Shown here in pieces: positions 34,644-44,602 of a DNA stretch of 64,000 nucleotides. The position numbers were made by a program, and so were the translations under genes. The stretch's first letter is position 1. The number at the start of each line of letters is the position of its first letter. This DNA comes from Panax quinquefolius (Eukaryota; Streptophyta; Magnoliopsida; Apiales; Araliaceae), in contig CM035164.1 in assembly GCA_020205615.1 (NCBI GenBank), positions 126,831,537 to 126,895,536 of the forward strand, in the 5' to 3' direction. The notes under the pieces were generated by a model that saw only the letters and a program-made list of their open reading frames with translations, ran no database searches and was not told where the DNA came from.

Positions 34644-36782
34644 ATGTTAGCAAAGCGAAGTTATATGCATTTTTGTATCCGCCTCTGCTCAGCTTCCTCT
34701 ACTCCAAAATCCTCAAAATCAAACACCGAAACTCGAAACTTTCTCTTCTCCTGCAACTCCCAAATAACCAAATATGGTAGGAATGGTAAAATCAATGAAG
34801 CCGAGTGGATTTTCAATGGCATGCATGTTAAAAATATTATTACCTGGACAGCAATGCTCACTGCTTATGCAGGGAATGGGCAAATCAACAAAGCTCGTAA
34901 ACTGTTCGACGAAATACCCGAACGAAGTGTTGAGTCATGGAATGCAATGATCACGGCTTATATACGTAACAAGGTTGGGATTGAGGAAACCCTTAAACTA
35001 TTTCTGGAAATGCCTAAGAGGAATGCGGTTTCTTATGCTGCAATGGTTACGGGTTTTGTTCAGGCAGGAAGGTTGGATAAGGCAGAGAAGTTGTACAAAG
35101 AAGTGCCTGTGAATTGGCGTGACCCGGTTTGTTCAAATGCTTTAATTTCTGGGTATGTAAAGATGGGTAAGTTGGAGGAGGCGGTTTGGGTTTTTGAGGG
35201 AATGGTGGAGAAGGATGTGGTTTCTTGGAGCTCGATGCTTGATGGGTATTGTAAAAAAGGGAAAATTTGTGAAGCAAGAGAATTGTTTGGTAGGATCCCT
35301 GAGAGAAATGTAGTTACTTGGACCGCTATGATTAATGGATATGTGAAGATGGGAGATTTTGAAGATGGTTTTCAATTGTTTTTGCAAATGAGAGGTGAAG
35401 ATAGCGTAAAGGTTAATTCTAATACGTTGACCGTATTATTTGAAGCTTGTGGAAGGCTTGGTAGATATGTAGAAGCTTGTCAATTACATGCTTTGGTTTT
35501 GCAAATGGGGTTTGGTCTTGATGTTTTTTTAGGCAATTCAGTTATTACCATGTACTGTAGGTTTGGTTGTATAGATGCAGCTAGTAATATTTTTCAATTG
35601 ATGGATACAAAAGACACGGTGTCTTGGAATTCTTTAATTACTGGTTATGTTCAAGTTGAAGATATTGAAGAGGCTTATGGACTTTTTAAGAAAATGCCGG
35701 AGAAAGATGTAGTTTCTTGGACAACCATGATAAGTGGATTTTCTAGCAAAGGGCTAACTGGAAAATCAGTCGAGTTATTTAAAATGATGCCTGATCAGAG
35801 AGATGATTTTGCTTGGACTGCTCTTATTTCAGGATTTGTGAATAATGGAGAATATGAAAAGGCTTTCTGTTGGTTCATGCAAATGCTCCAGAAAGCAGTC
35901 AGACCAAATCCTGAAACGTTAAGCAGTGTACTCGGTTCTTCAGCTGGTTTGGCAATATTAAACCAAGGCCAGCAGATACATGCTCATGTTATGAAAATGG
36001 ATATGGAATTTGATTTGTCCATCCAAAACTCGTTGGTCTCAATGTATTCAAAGTGTGGAAATCTTGATGACGCCTATAGGATTTTCAGATCCATCACTGC
36101 CCCAAATGTTGTTTCTTTCAACTCAATGATTACTGGATTCGCCCAAAATGGTTATGGAAAAGAAGCAATTACATTATTCAAGGAAATGCAAGACAGATTA
36201 CAAAACCCCAATGACATTACATTCCTTGGTGTCCTTTCAGCCTGTGCGCATGTGGGGTTGGTAGAAGAAGGATGGAACTACTTCAGATCCATGAAATCCT
36301 TTTATAAAATTGATCCGAGTCCAAATCATTATGCCTGCATGGTTGATCTCCTTGGAAGAGCTGGTTTGCTAAATGAAGCAGTTAATTTGATCAATTCGAT
36401 GTCTGTTGAGCCCCATGCTGGGGTTTGGGGTGCTCTTCTTGGTGCAAGCAGAATATGTTTACGTCTTGATATTGCAAAGGTTGCAGCTCAACGTCTTTTT
36501 GAATTGGAGCCCAGTAACGCGACACCTTACGTGGTCTTGTCTGACCTGTATTCTGTTGCAAGGAAAAAGAAGGATGAGGAACAAGTGAGGATAGCTAAGA
36601 AACTAAAAGGGATAAAAAAGAGTCCAGGTTGCAGTTGGATCATGGGAAAAGATAAAGTAAATTTATTTATTTCTGGAGAACAATCCCATATAGACTTTGA
36701 AGACATTAAAATCACACTATGGGCTATTGTGGCTGAAATGAAACAGAAGAATTATTGGACAAATGACTTGCTCCCTTGCTGA
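34644..36782 (+). CDS. PLS-class pentatricopeptide repeat protein, E subgroup, At1g53600-like, likely mitochondrial
   Basis: One uninterrupted 712-codon frame without introns, as usual for plant PPR genes. The ATG at 34644 is the first one; the frame is open a few codons upstream but only from a TTG. Residues 1-25 (MLAKRSYMHFCIRLCSASST) are basic, Ser-rich and free of acidic residues, fitting a mitochondrial presequence. Residues about 45-585 are PPR motifs of P, L and S types with the usual cores (NIITWTAMLTAYAGNGQINK, DVVSWSSMLDGYCKKG, SIQNSLVSMYSKCGNLDDAY). Residues about 586-667 form the E motif (GVWGALLGASR ... PSNATPYVVLSDLYS ... GCSWI), followed by E+-like sequence; there is no DYW domain. 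From memory the order and many motifs match Arabidopsis At1g53600 (about 717 residues). The family binds organellar RNA and E-class members usually guide C-to-U editing with a partner deaminase; the target here is unknown. Confidence 0.93.
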   Translation: MLAKRSYMHFCIRLCSASSTPKSSKSNTETRNFLFSCNSQITKYGRNGKINEAEWIFNGMHVKNIITWTAMLTAYAGNGQINKARKLFDEIPERSVESWNAMITAYIRNKVGIEETLKLFLEMPKRNAVSYAAMVTGFVQAGRLDKAEKLYKEVPVNWRDPVCSNALISGYVKMGKLEEAVWVFEGMVEKDVVSWSSMLDGYCKKGKICEARELFGRIPERNVVTWTAMINGYVKMGDFEDGFQLFLQMRGEDSVKVNSNTLTVLFEACGRLGRYVEACQLHALVLQMGFGLDVFLGNSVITMYCRFGCIDAASNIFQLMDTKDTVSWNSLITGYVQVEDIEEAYGLFKKMPEKDVVSWTTMISGFSSKGLTGKSVELFKMMPDQRDDFAWTALISGFVNNGEYEKAFCWFMQMLQKAVRPNPETLSSVLGSSAGLAILNQGQQIHAHVMKMDMEFDLSIQNSLVSMYSKCGNLDDAYRIFRSITAPNVVSFNSMITGFAQNGYGKEAITLFKEMQDRLQNPNDITFLGVLSACAHVGLVEEGWNYFRSMKSFYKIDPSPNHYACMVDLLGRAGLLNEAVNLINSMSVEPHAGVWGALLGASRICLRLDIAKVAAQRLFELEPSNATPYVVLSDLYSVARKKKDEEQVRIAKKLKGIKKSPGCSWIMGKDKVNLFISGEQSHIDFEDIKITLWAIVAEMKQKNYWTNDLLPC

Positions 36783-37728
36783 AGAAAATTATACTTTGTA
36801 AACAGTATGAAGACTTCTTTCAGTTCTTTCACTAAATGGTGGACGTCCGTGGAAGCTACCCTTGCAGTGTATTGGTGGTTTCTCCTGCTTTTTTGATAAA
36901 GTATAGGGTGGCTGGTCTTGCGGTTTGAATGAGAGCAGAGCTTCTCTGTACACTGTACACTCTCTTTCCTTTGAACCTGTCTACTCAAACATTAATTGAG
37001 GATAAACGGAGTAATAGAAGATCGATGGAGGTGTGACGATACCAAGCTAAATGCTTTTTTTCAAGTATTGATGAATTTCAGAGAAGGCTTAGCTGTTTGG
37101 AAGCATTCCTTCTGCTTATTCTTTTGAAAGTTATGCATGTTCAGAGGTATTACAGCATCGGTAGCATATTAGTTAACCCATGAATATATGGTGTGATACA
37201 CAGTACTGAACTCGCTCCTAAAGTTCTTTGCAAAACTTTGCTCATGCTGGAGGCAGCACGACAAAGGGGAATTTTCAGGTTTTATTTAAGATAAACAGAT
37301 GATGTTTTACTGCTTTGGTCGTCATCTTTGTTGTATACTTCCAGTCTTACAAAAGCAGCATTATGTGTACCTTAGAACTACATCAACTGTGTGAACTGAA
37401 AAAGTGCCAATATAGGTTTTATACAGAAGACATGCATGCATGTATATCTCCTTATTATTAAGTAAAAATATATATAGTGGAGTTGGATCCATTGCAAGAT
37501 TACATAATTTCAATCTTGAGAAAGAGAGCATTACATATACAGAATACAGTGATTCATTCTAAACTCTCGTCAGGTCCTAGTAAAACTTACTTTTATTGTA
37601 TTGATACAGGAAAAAAAATGATAAATTATGAACCTTAATTAGCCTTCAAATGCTATTCCAATTTCCAAATACACATGCATATATGCAGCAAATAATGTAA
37701 CAATGAGAAACCACACATATAGAAGAAG
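36783..37728. other. PPR 3' flank and intergenic sequence
   Basis: Presumably holds the PPR 3' UTR on the left and the glycine-rich protein gene's 3' flank on the right. No further frame, repeat or splice-flanked exon is evident. Confidence 0.5.
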
Positions 37729-38220
37729 CTAGCACCCACCACCTCCCCCATCTCCACCGCCCCCACCACCGCCGCCTCCACCACCTCCACCATCTCCTCC
37801 ACCACCACCACCTCCGCCATCACCTCCACCACCACCACCACCTCCGCCATCTCCTCCTCCACCACCACCATAACCACCACCGTACCCGCCACTATAGCCA
37901 CCGCCACCCCCATCGCCATTGAACCCTCCACCGCCACTATACCTGCCAACACCTCCACCACCAGTACTTCTAGTTACTGTTGCCGGCTTAGTATTGCTAG
38001 CGGTAGTAGTACTACTACTTTTGTACATTTCACCTCTTTCGACGTCACCATAAGTTGGCCTTGGCCGGGGCCGGAGCACTGTCGTGGCATTACTAGTGAT
38101 ATTAGTACTTGTGGAAAGCCTACCTTTTTTCTTATCCTTGTTTATCCATATCCAAATAAAAACAAAAAAGGATACCACCAAGGCAGAAATTATTATGATT
38201 ACAATAGCTAATGGCTTCAT
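37729..38220 (-). CDS. Membrane-anchored glycine-rich protein (intact member of a local trio)
   Basis: A 163-residue protein. Residues 4-26 (LAIVIIIISALVVSFFVFIW) form a membrane segment or uncleaved signal anchor; residues 28-33 are basic (NKDKKK), which suggests the tail faces the cytosol if the positive-inside rule holds. Then come a Ser/Thr-rich spacer, an alternating Arg-Pro stretch (RPRPRP), YGDVERGEMYK and another Ser/Thr run. Residues from about 86 to the end are nearly pure glycine with regularly spaced Asp (GGGGGGDGG), a few Tyr, and a terminal Cys. The composition recalls plant cell-wall or surface glycine-rich proteins, but the N-terminus is anchor-like. Two broken paralogues lie at 40120-40360 and 41157-41571 on the same strand. 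A (TA)n run 75-130 bp upstream may include the TATA box. Confidence 0.75.
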   Translation of the reverse strand: MKPLAIVIIIISALVVSFFVFIWIWINKDKKKGRLSTSTNITSNATTVLRPRPRPTYGDVERGEMYKSSSTTTASNTKPATVTRSTGGGGVGRYSGGGGFNGDGGGGGYSGGYGGGYGGGGGGDGGGGGGGGGDGGGGGGGGDGGGGGGGGGGGGGDGGGGGC

Positions 38221-38289
38221 ATTTCGGAAATGGTATTCTTTGTACTTAATTATACACCGAATTAAATAATTTACTTTGTGCCCTCTGAT

Positions 38290-38292
<3 letters not shown>

Positions 38293-38350
<58 letters not shown>
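38293..38350. repeat. (TA)n microsatellite
   Basis: About 29 TA repeats, within the probable promoter of the glycine-rich protein gene. Confidence 0.97.
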
Positions 38351-38353
<3 letters not shown>

Positions 38354-38599
38354 AATCAGATTTCGGGCGTAACATACATAAACAAATACACAAATTTTCT
38401 TCTTAGGGAAACATGAAGGAAATTCGGTGATCATAATTAGTTGACTTCTGGCCGTTATGTCAATTTTAGTAATTATTCTTTTCCCACAAAATATTAATTT
38501 CAAAGTCCTAATTATTATATGTAATACTTATTTGGTTTTAAATTTAAAAACCCTACCAAAGTCAACTTAGGGTTGACCAGAGGATAAATTTTAAGAATA

Positions 38600-38782
38600 A
38601 TGCTAGAGACACAAACTATTCTACAAATATTTTACAAACTGTTGATGTGACATACTCTACCTCAGCATATTGTGTGGGACCGAAGACTACATTGAAACAA
38701 TTTGTTGATCAATATGGTGATGTGGAGTATGCCACATCAGCAGTTTGTAAAATATTTATAAAATAGTTTGTGTCTGTAGCAT
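38600..38782. mobile_element. MITE with ~75-bp terminal inverted repeats and TA target duplication
   Basis: The two halves are almost perfect inverted copies: left atgctagagacacaaactat, right end reverse complement atgctacagacacaaactat, continuing through atattttacaaactg and catactc to the centre. TA flanks both ends (38598-38599 and 38783-38784). It is 183 bp and non-coding. Right-half copies recur at 43607-43686. Confidence 0.85.
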
Positions 38783-38784
38783 TA

Positions 38785-40119
38785 CTCAAATTTTAATATA
38801 CGACTTTGTTAACCGCGTTATGTTTCCTTTAAAATGTGGACTGTCCTGGATGGTTATGGGGTTTGGTTTAGTCTTCTTTCTAATGGTATTTCTGTTCATT
38901 TCTAAATATTGACCATATATGTGACTAGTCTATAAACTCTAACATGACTTTTTCTAGTCTAAAATAGAGGTCGACTAGATACGTTTGCTTCTTGTAGTTT
39001 TTGGAGCTAGAACTCAATACATGTATGTACTTGGGTATGTATGTGGTGCTGCTAATCACAATTTAAAAATGTCTAAAGTATATATTTTACACAAGTTAAG
39101 AAAATTAAAGTAGAGGAAAGAAAATAAAATAAGTATCAACTTTATCCATAATAGACCCCATGTAATTAAACTAATAATTTTTCGTTTTTCTAAACTTAAT
39201 ATATAAACCCCATTAAAATATACTTTTGATGGTTAAATAATCTTTATACATATATATTTTATATTTGATTTGTGTACTTTTAAGCACACAAAAAATTGTA
39301 CTTGAATCCATGCTTTTGAGGTTAGAGGGAGTAATAATTTAACTAGTTCATAATAAAAAGCCAATTAATTAATAATATTTTCTCCTTTTTTCTCTCTAAA
39401 GAGAAACTCTAGTTCCAAAACTTCAAAACTAGATCTAAGAAGGGTTTCTTTTCTCTTTTGAAGAGACCCTCTCCTAGATCCTTTGGTTATTATTAGCCAC
39501 ACATTTGGTTCATATTTTCTCTCTTCGTGGAGTTTATTTTTTCATTTTGTGAATTTTGTTCTTTCTTAATTTGAGGTTGGATCTCTTGTTTTTTCTCCAC
39601 TCTTTTTGGAGTTTTTTTTCTTTTTTTGGGTGCTTGGTTTGTCTTTATAGAGAGTTGATTTCGTCTTTTTGGATACACAATGCGGAAAGTGAATGTGTAC
39701 GGTAGTTGTTTCGTGATCATTTTTATTTTATTTATATTTAGGTCATGAAAATTTGTGATTTGAATTTCATCTTGGAAGAGTAAGTATTCCTTAATTTTAT
39801 GATACATGTAATTGGTATATATCTTTTATTTATTGAATGAATAAATTTTTCCTGATATTATTATCAGTGTTTGTCCAAAAAAAATTAATCAACTTATGTA
39901 TTTTGAATGTTTCCTTAAATCTGTATTGATCATCCATTTTAATCCAAAGGTTAAGATCAGCCACACAGAACATTAGTTTCATTTCATTTGCCACGTATAT
40001 AATAAAAAATTAATTTTTAAGCACCTTAATTTCTCTCTCTTTCCAAATTATTTATTAAAAAATGGTATACATGTTAATAAATATTTGACGAAATTAAATT
40101 ACAACTAACATAAAAGTGT
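38785..40119. other. Intergenic sequence; 39360-39890 possibly a LINE-derived piece
   Basis: Mostly AT-rich. The part 39380-39680 (ctctctaaagagaaactcta, gaagagaccctctcc, ttctccactctttttggag) followed by an A-run near 39879 has the look of a decayed LINE untranslated region, but no reverse-transcriptase sequence is visible, so the assignment is weak. Confidence 0.25.
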
Positions 40120-40360
40120 ATGTTATTCCCACCGCACCACCAATTCCACCACCGCTGCTGCTACTGCCCACTATGTGTCAACACCGGCGGAGGCATTAGT
40201 AGTAGTCGACGTGAAGTGGTGATAGTTGTTTCCGGGAACGCCCAGTTCTTTTCTCCTGGCTTTCGAACCAGTGTCCAACAGCAACACGTCCATAATAATG
40301 CAACGGATTGGCAGAAAGTGTGCCAAAAACTATGAGCACAATAATTGTAACTGCATCCAT
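40120..40360 (-). pseudogene. Degenerate glycine-rich protein paralogue
   Basis: On the minus strand an ATG at 40360 opens MDAVTIIVLIVFGTLS, a hydrophobic start like that of the intact gene (MKPLAIVIIIIS). The frame goes on through HWFESQEKRTGRSRKQ, matching the basic block after the membrane segment, and stops at 40196. Shifting frame recovers a Ser/Thr-rich spacer (STTTNASAG) and a short glycine-rich tail (SSSSGGGIGGAVG). The order hydrophobic, basic, Ser/Thr, glycine is the same as in the intact copy, so I read it as a decayed tandem duplicate. The gly-rich tail is much shorter. Confidence 0.55.
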
Positions 40361-40448
40361 ATAACTTACTACTAATTAATTAATTTCTTTATTTGTTGGA
40401 TTCTTAGCTATAATTACTTTGTTAATTGGGCACCTGGTCTGGTCTGAA

Positions 40449-40460
40449 CTTTATATAGAG
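40449..40460 (-). promoter_or_regulatory. TATA box of the degenerate glycine-rich paralogue
   Basis: Minus strand CTCTATATAAAG, a consensus plant TATA box about 90 bases upstream of the ATG at 40360. Confidence 0.5.
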
Positions 40461-41156
40461 AGAGAACATCAGATTGTCCGCGTTAAGTAAACGAGTCAAC
40501 TGACCAATTAAGCAATACAATTCTCATCTTACGTATGGAAAACATGAAAAATAGCAGGTACGTTGAACCTCACCCAAACCAAATTAAATTTTGATATATA
40601 ATCATTTTTCTAAATTAACTCACACTTTGATTTAGTCAACAAAGATTTATTCAACTACTCTAGTAGATACTTATGATCATAATCTCTCAAATACTATAAT
40701 ATATATACACACATACATGGAGAAAGCTCCATAGCCACACCTGTAAAAATAACATAATCTTACACCACATCTCTTACTAGTCAAAATTTGATCGTTAATC
40801 TTATAAATTGTAGAAGGATACATGATATATGATTTGTCAAAAAATATTCATTTCTTATGGACTGCAATTTAGTTTCTTAACGTCCTTCAATTTATTCATT
40901 GACTTTTACATTAGAATTATATATAATACAATTTATCAATATATTGTCTAAACTAGACAATTTTTATTTAGTTATCTACCATTTATCTGCACGGATTATA
41001 CTAAATTAAGTATAACCTAAGAAAAAAAAGTACACATACTTGCGTTTGATCAATGATAAACCACACGAAATTAAGAAGCCAAAAGAGTAACGTAGATAAA
41101 ACAAGTACTTGATCTTGAAGAGGAGTACGTACTCATGGAATTAACCTCATTATATT

Positions 41157-41571
41157 TCAACCTCCACATCCACCTCCACATCCGCCACCACAACCGGCCG
41201 TTCCTCCACTGCCAATATACCGGTGACCACCACTCTTTTTGGTTACTGCCGGTTTACCCAAGCCGCCACCTCTATATTTGATGATATAGCCTGTAGTTGA
41301 TATAGCCTGTAGTTTTCTTCTTTTTACCTCTTTGGACATCGCGGTAAGGTTTTTGAGGTGGAGGCGCCGTGACAGTAGAGGAAGGCTTAGTTTTTTTCTT
41401 CTTGCCGCACAGACACCACATTATTAAATGGTATATATAAATTGGCAATAACAGTATATGCTTTGGGTTTAATTCTTTGTATTTTAGAAAATTTTGTTGG
41501 AGTTTTTTCTGTCTTTGTAACATCAGATTGCGTAAACTGAACACTGCAAAATATATTTTTTTTGTGCCCAA
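41157..41571 (-). pseudogene. Glycine-rich protein paralogue frameshifted by a 16-bp tandem duplication
   Basis: The upstream frame (from 41571) holds a hydrophobic segment (HILLLPIYIYHLIMW), a basic block (GKKKKTKPSSTVTAPPPQK) and PYRDVQRGKKK, matching PTYGDVERGEMYK of the intact gene. The downstream frame, ending at 41157, holds GKPAVTKKSGGHRYIGSGG and a Gly-Cys tail (CGGGCGGGCGG), matching KPATVTRSTGGGG and the glycine tail. The two frames are put out of register by a 16-base unit present twice at 41283-41298 and 41299-41314. The exact start codon is uncertain. If this is a real mutation the gene is broken; an assembly error is the alternative. Confidence 0.65.
41283..41314. repeat. Exact 16-bp tandem duplication causing the frameshift
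   Basis: gatatagcctgtagtt occurs twice back to back; 16 is not a multiple of three, and counting only one copy makes the flanking frames continuous. Confidence 0.9.
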
Positions 41572-42935
41572 GTTTTGGATTAATGTTTAGAAAATTTGTC
41601 GGAAACGTGAAGGAAGTTTCGTTAGTTGACTTTTATCAACATATCAGTTCTTACATATAAAGCATGTCTAATAATTACGTAAGTAATTTTCAATTGATTG
41701 GAAAATTTATCGAGTCAACTCTTATTTAATTTAGAGTAAACTCGGTTAATTTTGAGTTCAGTCCGTTTGATCTTTCAATTCGACGCTTTCTTTTCGGTTT
41801 CTTACTTAAATTCATTCGTCTCTTCCTCTCTTCTTAGTGTCAATCGCCTCTTTCTCTAAACCTTATCTGATGTGTAAATTGAATCATCCTCTTCTTCTCC
41901 TCTAAATAGAATATGCAAATTTTGCCTCTGATTCCTTAAAAGATGTTGAGGTTCTCCCTTTACTTTTATCGATTCAATCATGGTGGGTTCATCGTTGCTT
42001 GATTTTGTTTTCACGGTGTGAATACACGCGATCTAGGGCTATGTTTATTTGCAAGAATTGTATTTGGGGTAGAACTATTTATTGGAAAATATATATTAAT
42101 GAATAAGAAATTTACAAATTTGTTACCCTTGTAGGAAGTCAATATTTTTTAAAGTCAATTTTTGTAACTGCTTCTCTAAAACCACTGGTTATGACTCTTG
42201 GAATGGAAGTTTCTTTTCATGATGACTATTCTGAAAAGGCATTTCAATGCCTATATAAGAATAGTACTCCTTCCCATTTTAAATCATTCAATTCATTCTT
42301 CATTCAATAAGAGTAATTAAATATTATTAGTTTGTGAAACTCTTCTATTAAAGTGCTTCTAGTGAGTTAAAGACTATTTTATTTTGGAAAGTAGACGTCT
42401 ATTGTTTCATCTGTAAGCACCGATAAATCTGCTTTAAGGAGAGATTATCCAACACTCGACTTGATTTTAAAAATTTGTCAATTGCATCTAGTAAGTCATT
42501 ATTATAGCATTGTTTATCTTCTACTTCTGTTTATATAATTAGTATATAATTATTACTGAATTAATATTATTAATCTCAAGGACCTTGTTTGTTTTTAAAT
42601 TTAAGCTCGGGGCTATTAGTTCAAGGATTATAAAATGACTTAATTAATCTAAGAAATTATTTAATATTTTGTTCTACCAAATATTATAATCCTACTGTGT
42701 AGGACTAAAAATTTCTAAATAAAATTAATCTCAACATTTTTATAAATTATACTAAATTACAATATTCAACGGGCCTCTGGTTGTATTTATAAGTTTTGTG
42801 GATTATACTACTATACCATATACTACTGTTGTTTGTGGAATCAAATAACTAATAATCTTAAAAACTATTTAAGTTTTGATTATTATCATATCACAAATTT
42901 TCCTCATTATAATTGGTTTTTGGTCATGAACTAGA
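41572..42935. other. Intergenic sequence, possible copia LTR promoter near 42250
   Basis: The part 41590-41630 resembles the upstream region of the intact glycine-rich gene. Around 42250-42370, cctatataagaatagtactc followed by a short leader-like stretch resembles a copia LTR promoter and R region, and the coding fragment of a copia element lies downstream, but LTR ends were not found. Confidence 0.3.
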
Positions 42936-43613
42936 TATTTCTCATCTAAGAATATTTGATTGTGCGGTATATGTTCCAATTCATCTTCCACAATGTACAA
43001 AGATGCAATATGGGTTCTCAAAGGAGGCTGAGAATATATATTGGGTTTGAGTCCCTGTCAATAATTAAATATCTTGAACCCTTAACAGGTGATTCATTTA
43101 CGGCACGATTTGTCGACTGTCATTTTGATGAGACTATGTTCCCAGCATTGGGGGGAGAAATTAATCAGCTAGATAAAGATATAACTTGGAATGCATTGTC
43201 ATTATTGAATTTTTATCCTCGTACAAAACAATGTGAACAAGAAGTTCAAAAGATACTTCATTTGCAAGATATAACAAATCAGCTACCGAATGCATTCACT
43301 GACTCAAAAGGAGTAACCAAATCTCATATACCAGCTGTAAATGCTCCAGCTCGGATTGAAGTCCCAATAGAATAATCCGCAAAAATTATATCAAATGAGT
43401 CTAAGGCACGCCAGAAGCGTGGTAGACCAATCGGTTCGAAAGACAAAAATCTTCGAGAAAAAGAAGAAGTAAATAAACAAGTTGGCATTATTGAGGAAGA
43501 AAATATTCATAAGGATATAGACATAGCTAATCATAAAACCGCAGAAGAGGTTCAGGTACCTGAAAACAATAAAAATGATGAGATCTCGATAAGTTATGTC
43601 TCTACACAATATA
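42936..43613 (+). pseudogene. Ty1/copia polyprotein fragment (integrase C-terminal to connection region)
   Basis: Plus strand begins LRIFDCAVYVPIHLPQ, shifts frame, then gives RRLRIYIGFESLSIIKYLEP, LTGDSFTARFVDCHFDETMF, ITWNALSLLNFYPRTKQCEQ and LPNAFTDSKGVTKSHIPA, a well-known segment of plant copia polyproteins after the integrase core. A stop at 43374-43376 interrupts it; the frame continues with KARQKRGRPIGSKDKN and ISISYVS before being cut by MITE-derived sequence. No RT core is present. Confidence 0.85.
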
Positions 43614-43682
43614 CTGAGGTGGAGTATGACACATCAGCAGTTTGTAAAAATTTTTAGAATACTGAGGTGGAGTATGGCACAT

Positions 43683-43686
<4 letters not shown>
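43607..43686. mobile_element. Two partial copies of the 38600-type MITE
   Basis: tactgaggtggagtatgaca followed by catcagcagtttgtaaa, and again tactgaggtggagtatggca with catcaac, match the right half of the MITE at 38600-38782 in the same orientation. They end in a (TA)n run. Confidence 0.7.

Positions 43687-43740
<54 letters not shown>
43687..43740. repeat. (AT)n microsatellite
   Basis: About 27 AT repeats directly after the MITE fragments. Confidence 0.97.
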
Positions 43741-43743
<3 letters not shown>

Positions 43744-43977
43744 TAGATTCATTCCTCTCATCTTTCTTTGTAATGATCTTTGATTTTTGAAACTCCCATA
43801 TTAATTCTTTAAGTTTTGAAACTCATGACCTTTGAGTTTTGAAACCTCCAAATATTGATGTTGATTTACCTATAAATAGATGTATTGTAAAGAGAATGAT
43901 ACACATGAAAATACAATGAGAATGCTCTCTCTTTTCACTAATTATCATTGTTCTTAATATTAGTAAAAGATATAATA

Positions 43978-44245
43978 CTCCCTCTGTGCTTTTTTTAAAT
44001 ATCGTTTTAGAGGGAAAAATTGTTTCTTAATATTTGTCATTTAAAATTTTTAATTAAGCATTAATTGCTTAATTTTCAATATTACTCCAAATATTAAACA
44101 TAAGTTTAATTTTCTCATTATTTTCTGCTCAATAAATAACAACCTCTTTTTTTTAATAAAATTACAATATAAATATATAATTGATATTATATTTAATGGT
44201 ATACAATCATTTCACTCTAAAACGACATATAAGGGATGGAGTGAG
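43978..44245. mobile_element. Stowaway-like MITE
   Basis: Left end CTCCCTCTGTGC, right-end reverse complement CTCACTCCATCCC; both continue to a shared ATCGTTTTAGAGGGAAA / TGTCGTTTTAGAGTGAAA block. TA flanks both ends (43976-43977, 44246-44247). 268 bp, AT-rich, non-coding; related to 33218-33478. Confidence 0.75.
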
Positions 44246-44398
44246 TATACTGGTGGTTGTTTCTTTTCATTAAAATTCACACCAAGGTCAAGTTAGCTGA
44301 TTTAACAGGGGTTTAATTCAGCTGTCTTTTCTTAATGGTATTTCTAATCTTTAATACAAATTAAAGAGGGAAACTAAACACACTTGGATACTTTTATA

Positions 44399-44500
44399 AT
44401 TCCTCCATCCCATTATATTTGACATTCTACAAATTTCCACACAAATTAAGAATAGATGCAATTTTACTATTTTATCCTTAATTAATACTTTATCTCATCG
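44399..44500. mobile_element. Left-end fragment of another Stowaway-like MITE
   Basis: ttcctccatcccattatatt followed by gacattctac resembles a Stowaway terminus; no matching right end was found. Confidence 0.35.
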
Positions 44501-44602
44501 TGTGCTTCGCCACGGATCATTCTTATCGTCATCATCTCCTCTGTCTTTATACTGATGCGATCGACTCCATTAACCTTGAAATCTCTCGCCCAAGGTCATT
44601 CT

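Noticed and set aside
35047..35387. Antisense frames rich in Pro and His inside the PPR gene
   Set aside because: Shadows of the PPR coding strand; the sense frame is 712 codons with recognised motifs.
37653..37961. Val/Glu/Ala-rich frame overlapping the glycine-rich gene
   Set aside because: It is the alternate frame of GGN-type codons; the glycine frame has the membrane segment, a clear start, and paralogues.
43596..43790. Frame with an Ile-Tyr run, and a similar one at 38246-38503
   Set aside because: Produced by the (AT)n microsatellites.
44500..44602. Short coding-looking stretch before LTR A3 (minus strand NDLGREISRLMESI)
   Set aside because: Only about 20 codons before a stop, with no splice-flanked neighbours; too short to support a gene.
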